A DNA stretch of 64,000 nt from Mycolicibacterium moriokaense (GTDB lineage: Bacteria; Actinomycetota; Actinomycetes; Mycobacteriales; Mycobacteriaceae): positions 682,001 to 746,000 of the forward strand of contig NZ_AP022560.1 in the NCBI RefSeq assembly GCF_010726085.1, in the 5' to 3' direction. A program made the translations under genes and the position numbers. Of the stretch, positions 43,629 to 56,962 are shown piece after piece. The notes under the pieces were generated by a model. It made no database searches, had not been told where the DNA came from, and saw only the letters and a list, made by a program, of their open reading frames with translations. Every line of letters starts with the position of its first letter. Within the stretch, counting starts at the first letter, position 1.

Positions 43629-45683
43629 ATGACCGAGCTTGGCCACACACAGCACCAGATGTCCACCGGTCATGAGGACCACGAAGGCCGCAGCGGTCAT
43701 GCGGCACACGGCGATCACGTCGCCGCGTTCCGGCGGCTGTTCTGGGTGATGCTCGTGCTGGCCGTGCCGACGGTCGCGTTCTCGCCGATGTTCGCGATGA
43801 TCCTCGGCTACACCGTCCCGCAGTTCCCCGGCGCGCAATGGGTGTCCCCGGTGCTCGGCACGGTGATGTACGCGTGGGGTGGCCGACCGTTCCTCACCGG
43901 CGCTGTCAGCGAAATCCGTTCTCGCGCACCGGGAATGATGCTTCTGATCGGGCTGGCCATCACCGTGGCGTTCGTCTCGTCGTGGGGGGCCAGTCTCGGC
44001 CTGCTGCACCACCAGCTGGACTTCTGGTGGGAGCTGGCGCTGTTGATCGTCATCATGCTGCTGGGCCACTGGATCGAGATGCGGTCGCTGGCGCAGACCA
44101 CCTCGGCGCTGGACTCGCTCGCCGCACTGCTGCCCGACGAGGCCGAGCGTGTGGTCGGCGATGCCACCGAGACCGTCGCGCCGTCGGAGCTGCGCGTCGG
44201 CGACGTGGTGGTCGTGCGGCCAGGCGGCAGCGTCCCCGCCGACGGCGAGATCGTGGACGGAACCGCGGACGTCGACGAGTCGATGGTGACCGGCGAGTCC
44301 CGTCCCGTGCGCCGCGGCATAGGCGACCACGTCGTCGCGGGCACCGTCGCCACCGATTCCGGCCTGCGCGTGCGGGTGACCGCCGTCGGCGACGACACCG
44401 CGCTGGCGGGCATCCAGCGACTGGTCACCGAGGCGCAGAACTCGTCGTCGCGGGCGCAGCGGATCGCGGATACGGCGGCCGGCTGGCTGTTCTGGTTCGC
44501 GCTGGGGGTTGCGGTCGTCACCGCCGCCGTATGGGGCCTGCTGGGCCAGCCCCAGGAGGCCGTGGTGCGCACCATCACGGTGCTGGTGATCGCCTGCCCG
44601 CACGCGCTGGGGCTGGCGATCCCGCTGGTGGTGTCCATCGCGACCGAACGCGCCGCGCGCGGCGGCGTCCTGATCAAGGACCGGCTGGCTCTGGAGAGCA
44701 TGCGCACCGTCGGCGCGGTGCTGTTCGACAAGACGGGGACGCTGACCAAGGGTGAGCCCACGGTCACCGCGATCGCCGCCGGCTCGGGCCGCGCGCAGGA
44801 CGACGTGCTGGCGCTGGCCGCGGCCGCGGAGGCCGACTCGGAGCATCCGCTGGCCCACGCGATCGTCGAGGCCGCCCGCAGACGAGAGCTGGCGATCCCC
44901 CGGTCGTCGGGGTTCAGCTCGTCGCCTGCGGTCGGGGTCGAGGCGGTGGTGGACGGGCAGCGGGTCCGGGTCGGCGGCCCCCGCCTGCTCGACGAGGCCG
45001 GGCAGGACGAGCTGCCCGACGTGCTGCCGTGGCGCGACGAGGGCGCGATCGTGCTGCATGTGCTCGTCGACGGCGTGGTGGCCGGGGCGCTCAAGCTGGC
45101 CGATGAGGTGCGTCCGGAGTCCCGTCAGGCCGTCGACGCACTGCACCGGGTGGGCATCGAGGTGGTGATGATCACAGGCGACGCCGAGTCGGTGGCCCGA
45201 TCGGTGGCCGACGATCTCGGCATCGACCGCGTGTTCGCAGGTGTGCGGCCCGAAGACAAGGCCGCGAAGGTGGCCGAGCTCCAGCAGGAGGGGTTGAAGG
45301 TGGCGTTCGTCGGCGACGGCGTCAACGACGCTCCTGCGCTCGCGCAGGCGGACGTGGGCATCGCGATCGGCGCGGGCACCGACGTGGCGATCGCCTCTGC
45401 CGGTGTGATTCTCGCGAGCTCGGACCCGCGGTCGGTGCTCTCGGTCATCGCGCTGTCCAAGGCGACCTACCGCAAGATGAAGCAGAACCTTTGGTGGGCA
45501 GCGGGATACAACCTGATCTCGGTGCCGCTGGCGGCGGGTGTGCTGGCGCCGATCGGGTTCGTGATGCCGATGTCGGTCGGTGCGATCTTGATGTCAGCCT
45601 CGACCGTGGTGGTGGCGGCCAACGCCCAGTTGCTGCGCAGGCTGGACCTTCGCCCCGAGGTGAGTGTGCGGGCCGTTCTCTAA
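43629..45683 (+). CDS. Copper-exporting P1B-type ATPase (CPH/CopB type)
   Basis: 684 residues, ATG 43629. Exports copper across the inner membrane. N-terminal His-rich tail (GHTQHQMSTGHEDHEGRSGHAAHGDH) in place of a CxxC metal-binding domain; six to eight membrane helices; actuator TGES; intramembrane C323-P324-H325 (CPH, the CopB-type motif); phosphorylated D367 in DKTGT; nucleotide-binding HP (SEHPLAHA) and GDGVND. CopB pumps prefer Cu(II)/Ag(I). Behind a CsoR-type operator, so induced by copper; no csoR gene is seen here. Confidence 0.94.
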   Translation: MTELGHTQHQMSTGHEDHEGRSGHAAHGDHVAAFRRLFWVMLVLAVPTVAFSPMFAMILGYTVPQFPGAQWVSPVLGTVMYAWGGRPFLTGAVSEIRSRAPGMMLLIGLAITVAFVSSWGASLGLLHHQLDFWWELALLIVIMLLGHWIEMRSLAQTTSALDSLAALLPDEAERVVGDATETVAPSELRVGDVVVVRPGGSVPADGEIVDGTADVDESMVTGESRPVRRGIGDHVVAGTVATDSGLRVRVTAVGDDTALAGIQRLVTEAQNSSSRAQRIADTAAGWLFWFALGVAVVTAAVWGLLGQPQEAVVRTITVLVIACPHALGLAIPLVVSIATERAARGGVLIKDRLALESMRTVGAVLFDKTGTLTKGEPTVTAIAAGSGRAQDDVLALAAAAEADSEHPLAHAIVEAARRRELAIPRSSGFSSSPAVGVEAVVDGQRVRVGGPRLLDEAGQDELPDVLPWRDEGAIVLHVLVDGVVAGALKLADEVRPESRQAVDALHRVGIEVVMITGDAESVARSVADDLGIDRVFAGVRPEDKAAKVAELQQEGLKVAFVGDGVNDAPALAQADVGIAIGAGTDVAIASAGVILASSDPRSVLSVIALSKATYRKMKQNLWWAAGYNLISVPLAAGVLAPIGFVMPMSVGAILMSASTVVVAANAQLLRRLDLRPEVSVRAVL

Positions 45684-46097
45684 GAATCTGGCTAGGCTTT
45701 GTGCAAACTTGTTTGAACCCGGCGGCGCTGGGTAAACCCCTAAGCTTGTGTTTCAGCAAACAAGTGAGGCGAGGTATCGGTAGGGGTGACTTGTTTCGCA
45801 ATGTGGATGCCATTCGGGCGCTTGGCCGAAATGCCAATGGGAACAACGCGTTTCGGTGCATTTCGCCGCCCGCCTCGGCCGCTCCGCGGGCACGCGGAGA
45901 CCTGGCGGTTAGGGCGTCCTAAGTTGGCATGTCACGCCTCGTTTGTCATATCGTTTTGTCCACTTGTGGCGAGTGGGAATTTGGGCCGTCGTTCAGTGCT
46001 GCACGAAGGAACCTCCCTCGCCGGAACGGCAAGAAGGCCGTCGTCGATGGTTGGCCAGCGGAATCTTCGTTAGGCGTGCGGAAAAGGGTAGGTGGGA
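45684..46097 (+). promoter_or_regulatory. gltB leader region with repeated CAAACAAGT elements
   Basis: 414 bp without a supported gene. CAAACTTGTTTG (45705-45716) is a 5+2+5 palindrome; ACTTGTTTG (45708-45716) is exactly repeated in inverse at 45757-45765 (CAAACAAGT), and ACTTGTTT recurs at 45789-45796. Likely holds the gltBD promoter and regulator sites or a leader RNA; a GlnR-type site was not identified with confidence. Confidence 0.5.
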
Positions 46098-50670
<4,573 letters not shown>

Positions 50671-50678
<8 letters not shown>

Positions 50679-52137
50679 TCCCCGCGGCTTTCTGAAGCAC
50701 ACCAAGCGCGAGACCCCGGCCCGACGGCCCGTCCCGCTGCGACTGCTCGACTGGAAAGAGGTCTACGAGGACTTCTCCCACGACACCCTGCGCGTGCAGG
50801 CGTCGCGCTGCATGGACTGCGGCATTCCGTTCTGCCACAACGGATGCCCGCTGGGGAACCTGATCCCTGAGTGGAACGACCTGGTGCGCAGCGACCGCTG
50901 GCGCGACGCGATCGAGCGGCTGCACGCCACCAACAACTTCCCCGAGTTCACCGGGCGGCTGTGCCCCGCACCGTGCGAAGGGTCCTGCGTCCTCGGCATC
51001 AACCAGGATCCGGTGACCATCAAGCAGGTCGAGGTCGAGATCATCGACAACGCCTTCGAGCAGGGTTGGGTCGTCCCGCTGCCGCCGCAGGTGCGGACCG
51101 GCAAGAAGGTCGCCGTCGTCGGCTCCGGGCCCGCCGGTCTTGCTGCGGCACAACAGCTCACACGTGCCGGCCATTCGGTCACGGTGTTCGAACGCGAGGA
51201 CCGCATCGGCGGTCTGCTGCGATACGGCATCCCCGAGTTCAAGATGGAGAAGCGCCACATCGATCGGCGCCTCGAGCAGATGAAGGCCGAAGGCACCGAG
51301 TTCCGGCCGGGCGTGAACGTCGGCGTCGACATCACCGCCCAGCAGCTGCGCTCCGAGTTCGACGCCGTGGTGCTCGCCGGCGGCGCGACGGCCTGGCGTG
51401 ATCTGCCCATCCCGGGACGGGAGCTCGACGGCATCCATCAGGCGATGGAGTTCCTGCCGTGGGCCAACCGCGTACAACACGGCGATGACGTCGTCGATGA
51501 GGACGGCCAGCCGCCGATCACCGCCAAGGGCAAGAAGGTCGTCATCATCGGTGGCGGCGACACCGGCGCGGACTGCCTGGGCACCTCGCATCGACAGGGC
51601 GCCGAGAGCGTGCACCAGTTCGAGATCATGCCGCGCCCGCCGGACGAGCGCGCCGATTCGACGCCGTGGCCGGTCTACCCGCTGATGTTCCGGGTGTCCT
51701 CGGCACACGAGGAGGGCGGCGAGCGCGTCTATTCGGTCAACACCGAGGAATTCCTCGGCAGTGAGGGCAAGGTGACGCATCTGCGCGGCCACGAGGTCGA
51801 GATGAGGGCGGGCAAGTTCGAGAAGATCGACGGCACCGACTTCGAGCTGGAGGCCGATCTCGTCCTGTTGGCGATGGGCTTCGTCGGCCCGCAGCGTGAG
51901 GGGTTGCTGACCGACCTCGGCGTCGAGTTCACCGACCGCGGAAACGTCGCGCGCGACAAGGACTTCGCGACGACGGTGCCCGGGGTCTTCGTGGCGGGCG
52001 ATATGGGCCGGGGGCAGTCGCTCATCGTGTGGGCGATCGCCGAGGGCCGCGCCGCGGCCGCAGGCGTGGACCGCTACCTGATGGGCAAGACCGCGCTGCC
52101 CGCGCCTATCAAGCCGACGGCCGTCCCCCAGCGCTGA
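50671..52137 (+). CDS. gltD: Glutamate synthase small subunit
   Basis: 488 residues from GTG 50671. Passes electrons from NADPH to GltB. N-terminal [4Fe-4S] cysteines in [17 protein letters not shown] and [12 protein letters not shown] motif [22 protein letters not shown] motif [14 protein letters not shown]-terminal [20 protein letters not shown]. Length and sequence match the tuberculosis protein. Followed by the hairpin at 52139-52200. Confidence 0.98.
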
Positions 52138-52138
52138 C

Positions 52139-52200
52139 CGCGAGCAGACGCGAAACCCCGCGACACGCCGCGCAATGAGGGCGTGTCGCGTCTGCTCGCG
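52139..52200 (+). terminator. Bulged hairpin terminator of gltBD
   Basis: Starts 1 nt after the gltD stop. Arm 52139-52152 (CGCGAGCAGACGCG) plus 52163-52169 pair with 52180-52200, leaving a 10-nt bulge on the left arm (52153-52162) and a 10-nt loop; 21 paired bases in all, GC-rich, no T run. Confidence 0.78.
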
Positions 52201-52420
52201 CGACGGGTTGAGGAGGCGACCCGCGGCGGCGTCGTTTTGGGCCCCGGAGGGCACAATTGGAAGTCACTTCAGTAACATCAGCATCACTAGAAACAGCAGA
52301 TTATTTACCGGCGCGCCTCGTTCAGTTTGCCAACTCTGCGGTATCTAATGACTGACAGAGGGCGTTGCGCTAGGGTAAGGCCCCGGGCAGCTAATCGGTA
52401 TCGACGCAGGAGTCACTACT
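52201..52420. other. Intergenic region after gltBD
   Basis: About 220 bp, AT-richer than its surroundings (GTAACATCAGCATCACTAG type stretches). No convincing gene. A TAGGGT hexamer at 52371-52376 might be the -10 of the small ORF at 52421, with no clear -35. Confidence 0.4.
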
Positions 52421-52561
52421 GTGTACCTCAACCGGATAACACGGTCTCGGGTGAACAGAATCGCCTGGTCATTGTTCCGCCATCCCCTGAAGAGCCGCGA
52501 GTTCCCGGCCAAGGCCGAGCGCCTTATCACGCCTGACGAGCTCCTCCGCTACGGCGTCTAG
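52421..52561 (+). CDS. Small basic protein (46 aa), hypothetical
   Basis: GTG 52421 has GGAG 8 nt upstream. The product starts MYLNRITRSRVNRIAW and ends PDELLRYGV, with nine Arg, two Lys and an aromatic/Pro core (SLFRHPLKSREFP). No membrane helix. Codon third positions are strongly G/C as in real genes of this genome, and a hairpin pair follows 9 bp after its stop. I do not recognise it. Too short for usual gene callers; expression is unproven. Confidence 0.6.
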   Translation: MYLNRITRSRVNRIAWSLFRHPLKSREFPAKAERLITPDELLRYGV

Positions 52562-52569
52562 CGAACTTC

Positions 52570-52647
52570 GCAGGGATCGGCGACGCCGTTGACGGGCGTT
52601 TGATCCCTGCTTTGCCAAATCGTTATATTTTTGTGACCGTCAACGGC
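52570..52647. terminator. Interlocked inverted repeats between convergent genes
   Basis: GCAGGGATC (52570-52578) pairs with 52602-52610; GCCGTTGACGG (52585-52595) pairs with 52637-52647. The order A-B-A'-B' means the stems are mutually exclusive or form a pseudoknot. An AT run (52623-52632) lies between. Fits two opposed terminators sharing one segment. Confidence 0.65.
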
Positions 52648-52648
52648 G

Positions 52649-53500
52649 CTAGTCGTCGAGCAGTCCGGACGCCCTGATCTCGTTTGCGAGGGGCTCGAGA
52701 ACGGCCGGGTCGTGTGGCTGCGGCAAATAGATGATGGCCAAGTCCAGACCCTCCTTGCCCAGCGCCGCGGCCTCCTCGACGACCTTGCCGTAGTTGCGCT
52801 CGTCGTCCAGCCGGACGTGGGCCGACAGCGTGATCTCCGCGGGATCGCGGCCGATGTCCGCACAGTGCCCGGCGAGCACGTCGCGCTTGCGGGCGAACTC
52901 CTCCGGCGGTCCGCCGACGAAGTTCCAGTGCTGGGCGTAACGCGCGGTGATCTTCAGCGTGCGCTTCTCGCCACTGCCGCCGATGCAGATGGGCGGGTGC
53001 GGCTGCTGCGGGCCCTTCGGCTCGTTGCGAGCGTCCTTGAGCTGATAGAACTTTCCGTCGAACGTCGTCGAATCCTTCGACAGCAGGCTCGTCAACACCT
53101 CACACGCCTCCTCGAACCGATCGAAGCGTTCCTTGATCGACCCGAGTTCGATGCCGTAGGCGCCGGACTCCTCCTCGTTCCAGCCGGCGCCGATCCCGAG
53201 TTCCAGCCGACCGCCGGAGACGATGTCCAGTGCGGAGGCCATATTGGCGAGCACGGCGGGGTGGCGGTAGTGGATGCCGGTGACGAGCACCCCCACCCGC
53301 AACCGCTCCGTCGCCTGGGCGAGCGCGGTGAGCGTGATCCAGCCCTCCAGACATGGGCCGGTGGAGTCCGAGAAGATCGGATAGAAGTGGTCGAAAGTCC
53401 AGCCGGACTCGAAGACCTCGATGTCGTCGGCGGCACGCCAGACGGCCAGCATGTCGGCCCAGGTGGTGTTCTGCGGGGAAGTCTTGAAGGCGAATCTCAC
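52649..53500 (-). CDS. LLM-class F420-dependent oxidoreductase
   Basis: 283 residues. Luciferase-like TIM barrel: FAFKTSPQNTTWADMLAVWRAADDI, ESGWTFDHFYPIF, TERLRVGVLVTGIHYRHPAVLANMASALD, GRLELGIGAGWNEEE, and PPICIGGSGEKRTLKITARYA. The HYRHPAVLA block is the mark of the F420-binding group in mycobacteria. Oxidoreductase on an unknown substrate. Ends at the interlocked repeats shared with the small ORF. Confidence 0.91.
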   Translation of the reverse strand: MRFAFKTSPQNTTWADMLAVWRAADDIEVFESGWTFDHFYPIFSDSTGPCLEGWITLTALAQATERLRVGVLVTGIHYRHPAVLANMASALDIVSGGRLELGIGAGWNEEESGAYGIELGSIKERFDRFEEACEVLTSLLSKDSTTFDGKFYQLKDARNEPKGPQQPHPPICIGGSGEKRTLKITARYAQHWNFVGGPPEEFARKRDVLAGHCADIGRDPAEITLSAHVRLDDERNYGKVVEEAAALGKEGLDLAIIYLPQPHDPAVLEPLANEIRASGLLDD

Positions 53501-53551
53501 TACACCGAGGCTAGTCCCGCGTCGCTGGGGACGTGCTGTGAGCGCCGGGCG

Positions 53552-55048
53552 CTAATCCGCTTCCCCGTATTCGTCGAACCAGTGCGCCAGCCTGCCGCGC
53601 CGGCTCACCGCGCGTAGGCGGCGTTCGGCGGCCGCCCTGGTCTTGGTCGTGGTGACGATCAACAGTTCGTCGCCCACCGCGATGCGGGTGTCGGGCTGCG
53701 GGACGAAGGTGTGGCCGTCGCGGATGATCAGCGTGATCACGCTGGGATCGGGCAGTCGCAGCTCGAGGACCGTGACGTTGTGCAGACGGGAATGCTCCTG
53801 CACCGTCATGGTCAACAGCTCGGCCTCCAGCACATCCAGCGGCGCCGACTCCACCTGAATCTCCCGCGTCGCATCCTTCGGTATCAATCCCAACCGGTGT
53901 GCGAGCGGGCGCAGGGACGGCCCCTGCACCAAGGTGTAAACGACGACCAGAATGAACACGATGTTCAGCAGCCGGACACTGCCCTGGACACCGCCGACTA
54001 TCGGGAACGTCGCCAACACGATCGGGACCGCGCCGCGCAGACCGGCCCAGGATATGAAGGCCTGCTCGCGCCATGGCACCTTGAATCCGAGGAGCGCGAT
54101 CACCACCGACAGCGGTCGGGCGATCAGAAGCAGCACCAGACCGATCACGATGCCAGGCACCAGCTCGGCGCCCAGATCGCTGGGATCGACGAGCAGGCCG
54201 AGGATGACGAACAGGCCGATCTGGGCGAGCCAGCCGAGACCCTCGGCGAACGAGCGGGTGGCCGACCGGTGCGGAAGGCCGGAGTTGGCGAGCACGACGG
54301 CCGAGAGATACGCGGCGAGGAAGCCGCTGGCGTGGGCGCTGCCGCCCGCGGCAAAGGCAACCATGCCCAGCCCGAAGGTCGCGAGCGGGTAGAGGCCGGA
54401 AGCCGGAAGTGCAATGCGGCGCAACGCAATTGAGCCCAGGAATCCGCACGCCAAACCGATTGCGGCGCCTGCGATCAACTCGTAAGCCAGCTCGGCGAGC
54501 GCATGTCCGAACGACAGTTCCAGCGGTACGACGCTGAACATCAGCACGAGGATGACCGCAGGGGCGTCGTTGAACCCTGACTCCGCCTCGAGCAGCCCGG
54601 CGACCCGGCGCGGCAGGGGCACCACGCGCAGCACAGAGAAGACGGCGGCGGCGTCGGTCACCGACACCACAGCGCCCAGCAGCAGCGCGAGCTGCCAGTC
54701 CATGCCGAGCAGCAGGTGCGCGCCCGCGGCGGTGACCGCCACGCACACCCCGACGCCGACGGTGGCCAGCGATGCGGCGGGCGCCAGCACCTTACGGATG
54801 TCGGAGAACCGTGTCGTCAGACCGCCCTCGATCAGGATGACCGCCAGCGCCACCGTGCCCAGGTGATCGGCAAGCAGATAGTCGTCGAACTGCAGCCCCA
54901 GCCCGTCCTCGCCGACGATGACGCCGACACCGAGGAACAGCAACAGGCTGGGCAGCCCCACCCGGCTGCCCAGTCGGGTGACGGCGATGCTTGCCAGCAA
55001 CACCAGCCCACCAGCCAGCAGCACCAGGTAAAGCTGCTGCAAAGACAT
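53552..55048 (-). CDS. K+/H+ (CPA1/NhaP2-type) antiporter with C-terminal TrkA_C domain
   Basis: 498 residues from ATG 55048 with GAGG ribosome-binding site. About 12-13 membrane helices: LEAESGFNDAPAVILVLMFS carries the ND ion-binding pair of CPA1 exchangers; VSVTDAAAVFSVLR precedes it. After the last helix, residues about 400-475 form a RCK_C/TrkA_C domain (RLHNVTVLELRLPDPSVITLIIRDG). Exchanges K+ or Na+ for H+, ligand-controlled through TrkA_C. Divergent from the TrkA-type gene, so the two may be one system. Confidence 0.93.
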   Translation of the reverse strand: MSLQQLYLVLLAGGLVLLASIAVTRLGSRVGLPSLLLFLGVGVIVGEDGLGLQFDDYLLADHLGTVALAVILIEGGLTTRFSDIRKVLAPAASLATVGVGVCVAVTAAGAHLLLGMDWQLALLLGAVVSVTDAAAVFSVLRVVPLPRRVAGLLEAESGFNDAPAVILVLMFSVVPLELSFGHALAELAYELIAGAAIGLACGFLGSIALRRIALPASGLYPLATFGLGMVAFAAGGSAHASGFLAAYLSAVVLANSGLPHRSATRSFAEGLGWLAQIGLFVILGLLVDPSDLGAELVPGIVIGLVLLLIARPLSVVIALLGFKVPWREQAFISWAGLRGAVPIVLATFPIVGGVQGSVRLLNIVFILVVVYTLVQGPSLRPLAHRLGLIPKDATREIQVESAPLDVLEAELLTMTVQEHSRLHNVTVLELRLPDPSVITLIIRDGHTFVPQPDTRIAVGDELLIVTTTKTRAAAERRLRAVSRRGRLAHWFDEYGEAD

Positions 55049-55234
55049 TGCATCCTCGTCGGGGGATCGGGGCGGGTGGTGCGGCGTGCAGTAAACACCT
55101 ACCACGGCGGCGGCGTACGGGAGCGACGAGCGGTCGCCGAGCGGTGCACGCCCGCGGGGTGCCACTATGAACGCGTGTTCCGACTGTTGCGGCGACGCAC
55201 CGAGGAGTCGGGCCATGTCGACGAGCGGCAGAAG

Positions 55235-55912
55235 ATGCGCGTCGGCATCGCCGGCGCCGGTGCGATCGGCAGGTCCGTTGCCCAGGAACTGGTGGGCTAT
55301 GGCCACAAGGTGCTGTTGATCGAGCACAGCGTCCGCCATTACGAACCGCACACCGTGCCCGAAGCGGACTGGTTGTTGGCCGACGCGTGTGAGCTGGCTT
55401 CGCTCGAAGAGTCGGGACTGCAGACCTGCGATGTGGTGATCGCCGCGACCGGCGACGACAAGGCGAACCTGACCGCGTCGTTGTTGGCCAAGACGGAGTT
55501 CGGCGTGGGTCGGGTGGTGGCGCGCGTCAACGACATGCGGAACGCCTGGCTGTTCACCGAGGCGTGGGGCGTCGACGTCGCCGTCTCGGCGCCCGCCGCG
55601 CTGGTTGCGGCGATCGAGGGCGCGATCGACATCGGCCACGTCGTGCGGTTGATGGAACTGCGCCAGGGCCAGGTGAGCCTGGCGAAACTGACGCTGCCCG
55701 AAGGGGATCCGCTGGTGGGTCGGCGGATGCGGGAGCTGCCGTTGCCGAGGAACACCGCGCTGGCGGTCGTGATCCGGGAGAGCGGGATCGTGTTCCCGTC
55801 GCCGGACGACGCGCTCGAGGCCGGTGACGAGATGCTGTTCTTCGTCGGAGGCGCGAAGAACCAGGTGTCCGCTCTGGTCGAGGGCGCGACCGAAATCCTC
55901 GGCGAACGATGA
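55235..55912 (+). CDS. TrkA-family potassium uptake regulatory protein (CeoC-like)
   Basis: 225 residues from ATG 55235 (MRVGIAGAGAIGRSV); GTG 55175 would add 20 basic residues (FRLLRRRTEE) and cannot be excluded. RCK_N Rossmann domain with AGAGAIGRS, DVVIAATGDDKANLTASLLAKTEFGV, then a TrkA_C domain (ISL-type VSLAKLTLPEGDPLVGRRMREL). Binds NAD(H)/nucleotides and gates K+ transport. No TrkH subunit is adjacent; instead the neighbour is a K+/H+ antiporter. Confidence 0.9.
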   Translation: MRVGIAGAGAIGRSVAQELVGYGHKVLLIEHSVRHYEPHTVPEADWLLADACELASLEESGLQTCDVVIAATGDDKANLTASLLAKTEFGVGRVVARVNDMRNAWLFTEAWGVDVAVSAPAALVAAIEGAIDIGHVVRLMELRQGQVSLAKLTLPEGDPLVGRRMRELPLPRNTALAVVIRESGIVFPSPDDALEAGDEMLFFVGGAKNQVSALVEGATEILGER

Positions 55913-55942
55913 ATTTCGGCGGCCGCGCCGGTCAGTACGGAC

Positions 55943-56509
55943 ATGATCGATATGACTTCAGCCTGCCAACGCACAGCCCAGGTGTTGGCCAACGTGACCG
56001 ACGATCAGCTGACCGCGCCCACCCCCTGCGAAAAGCTGCCCGTCGATGACCTGGTGGCGCACGTCGGTGGCCTCGCGCTGGCGTTCACCGCGGCGGCACG
56101 CAAGGACTTCGGCCCGCTGACCGACACCCCGCCGACCTTCGACGACAAGCTCGACGACGACTGGCGCACGGCCTACCCGAAGCGTCTGGCGGAGCTGGCG
56201 GCGGCGTTCGGCGATCCGGCGGCCTGGCAGGGTATGAGCCGGGCAGGCGGTGTCGACTTCCCCGGCGAGGTGGCCGGCATGGTGGCGCTGACGGAGGTGG
56301 TGGTGCACGGCTGGGATCTGGCCCGAGCCACCGGCCAGCTCTACGACATCGACGCGGCCACCGCCAAGGCGGTGCTACCGCACGTCGAGCAGATCGCCGC
56401 CGAGGAGCCGGTGGAAGGGCTGTTCGAGCGGGCGGTGCCGGTTGCCGACGACGCTCCCGTGCTGGACCGGATCGTGGCGATGACCGGCCGGAACCCGTCG
56501 TGGCCATGA
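55943..56509 (+). CDS. DinB-like maleylpyruvate isomerase-type (TIGR03086) protein
   Basis: 188 residues. N-terminal part CQRTAQVLANVTDDQLTAPTPCEKLPVDDLVAHVGGLALAF and VALTEVVVHGWDLARATG carry the His triad positions of the DinB-like metal-binding four-helix bundle (H at LVAHVGG and EVVVHGWD). Members act as thiol-dependent S-transferases or unknown. Start could also be ATG 55952. Function unknown. Confidence 0.82.
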   Translation: MIDMTSACQRTAQVLANVTDDQLTAPTPCEKLPVDDLVAHVGGLALAFTAAARKDFGPLTDTPPTFDDKLDDDWRTAYPKRLAELAAAFGDPAAWQGMSRAGGVDFPGEVAGMVALTEVVVHGWDLARATGQLYDIDAATAKAVLPHVEQIAAEEPVEGLFERAVPVADDAPVLDRIVAMTGRNPSWP

Positions 56510-56554
56510 GTTAGCCGACCCTCAGCCGGTTGAAGCCCTTGGCCGATGGCTCTA

Positions 56555-56596
56555 TTCGATCTACTATCTGATAAATTCTTCAACTTGTAGATCGAA
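56555..56596. promoter_or_regulatory. Inverted repeat upstream of the ArsR gene
   Basis: TTCGATCTAC (56555-56564) and GTAGATCGAA (56587-56596) are perfect 10-bp arms separated by 22 bp. AT-rich inside (ATCTGATAAATTC). Position 28 bp before GTG 56624 suits ArsR self-control of the operon, either by two half-site dimers or one wide site. Confidence 0.6.
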
Positions 56597-56623
56597 AGAA
56601 ACAACAAACCTTCAGGAGAGCCC

Positions 56624-56962
56624 GTGGAGCCGCAGCCGCTGTACAAGCTCAAGGGCGACTTCTTCAAGACTCTCGGCCACCCGGCCCGCGTCAGGATCCT
56701 GGAACTGCTGGCCGAGGGGGACCGATCCGTCGGTGAACTGCAGCCCGAGGTCGGCCTCGAATCGTCGAACCTGTCCCAGCAGCTGGGTGTGCTCCGCCGG
56801 GCCGGGGTGGTGACCACGCGCAAGGACGGGAACACCGTCATCTATTCGATCGCCTCACCTGACATCGCCGAGCTGCTCACGGTGGCGCGCAAGGTGCTGA
56901 CAACCGTGCTCAGTGATCGGGTTGCCGTGCTGGCCGACCTTCGCGGCGATGGTGAGCAATGA
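56624..56962 (+). CDS. ArsR-family regulator (Rv0081-like)
   Basis: 112 residues from GTG 56624, with AGGAG 5 nt upstream. Winged helix: LGHPARVRILELLAEGDRSVGEL, then LESSNLSQQLGVLRRAGVVTTRKDGNTVIYSI. No Cys-rich metal site of the classical ArsR kind. Overlaps the next gene by 4 nt. In M. tuberculosis Rv0081 heads the same gene set and is a hypoxia-linked regulator; regulation here may differ. Confidence 0.93.
   Translation: MEPQPLYKLKGDFFKTLGHPARVRILELLAEGDRSVGELQPEVGLESSNLSQQLGVLRRAGVVTTRKDGNTVIYSIASPDIAELLTVARKVLTTVLSDRVAVLADLRGDGEQ

Noticed and set aside
43566..46097. A csoR or copper chaperone gene next to the copper ATPase
   Set aside because: No frame here with CsoR or CopZ features; only the operator is present.
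56521..56623. A DosR-type box before the ArsR gene, as expected from Rv0081 in M. tuberculosis
   Set aside because: No stretch fits the 20-bp DosR palindrome well enough; only a weak partial match around 56530-56550.
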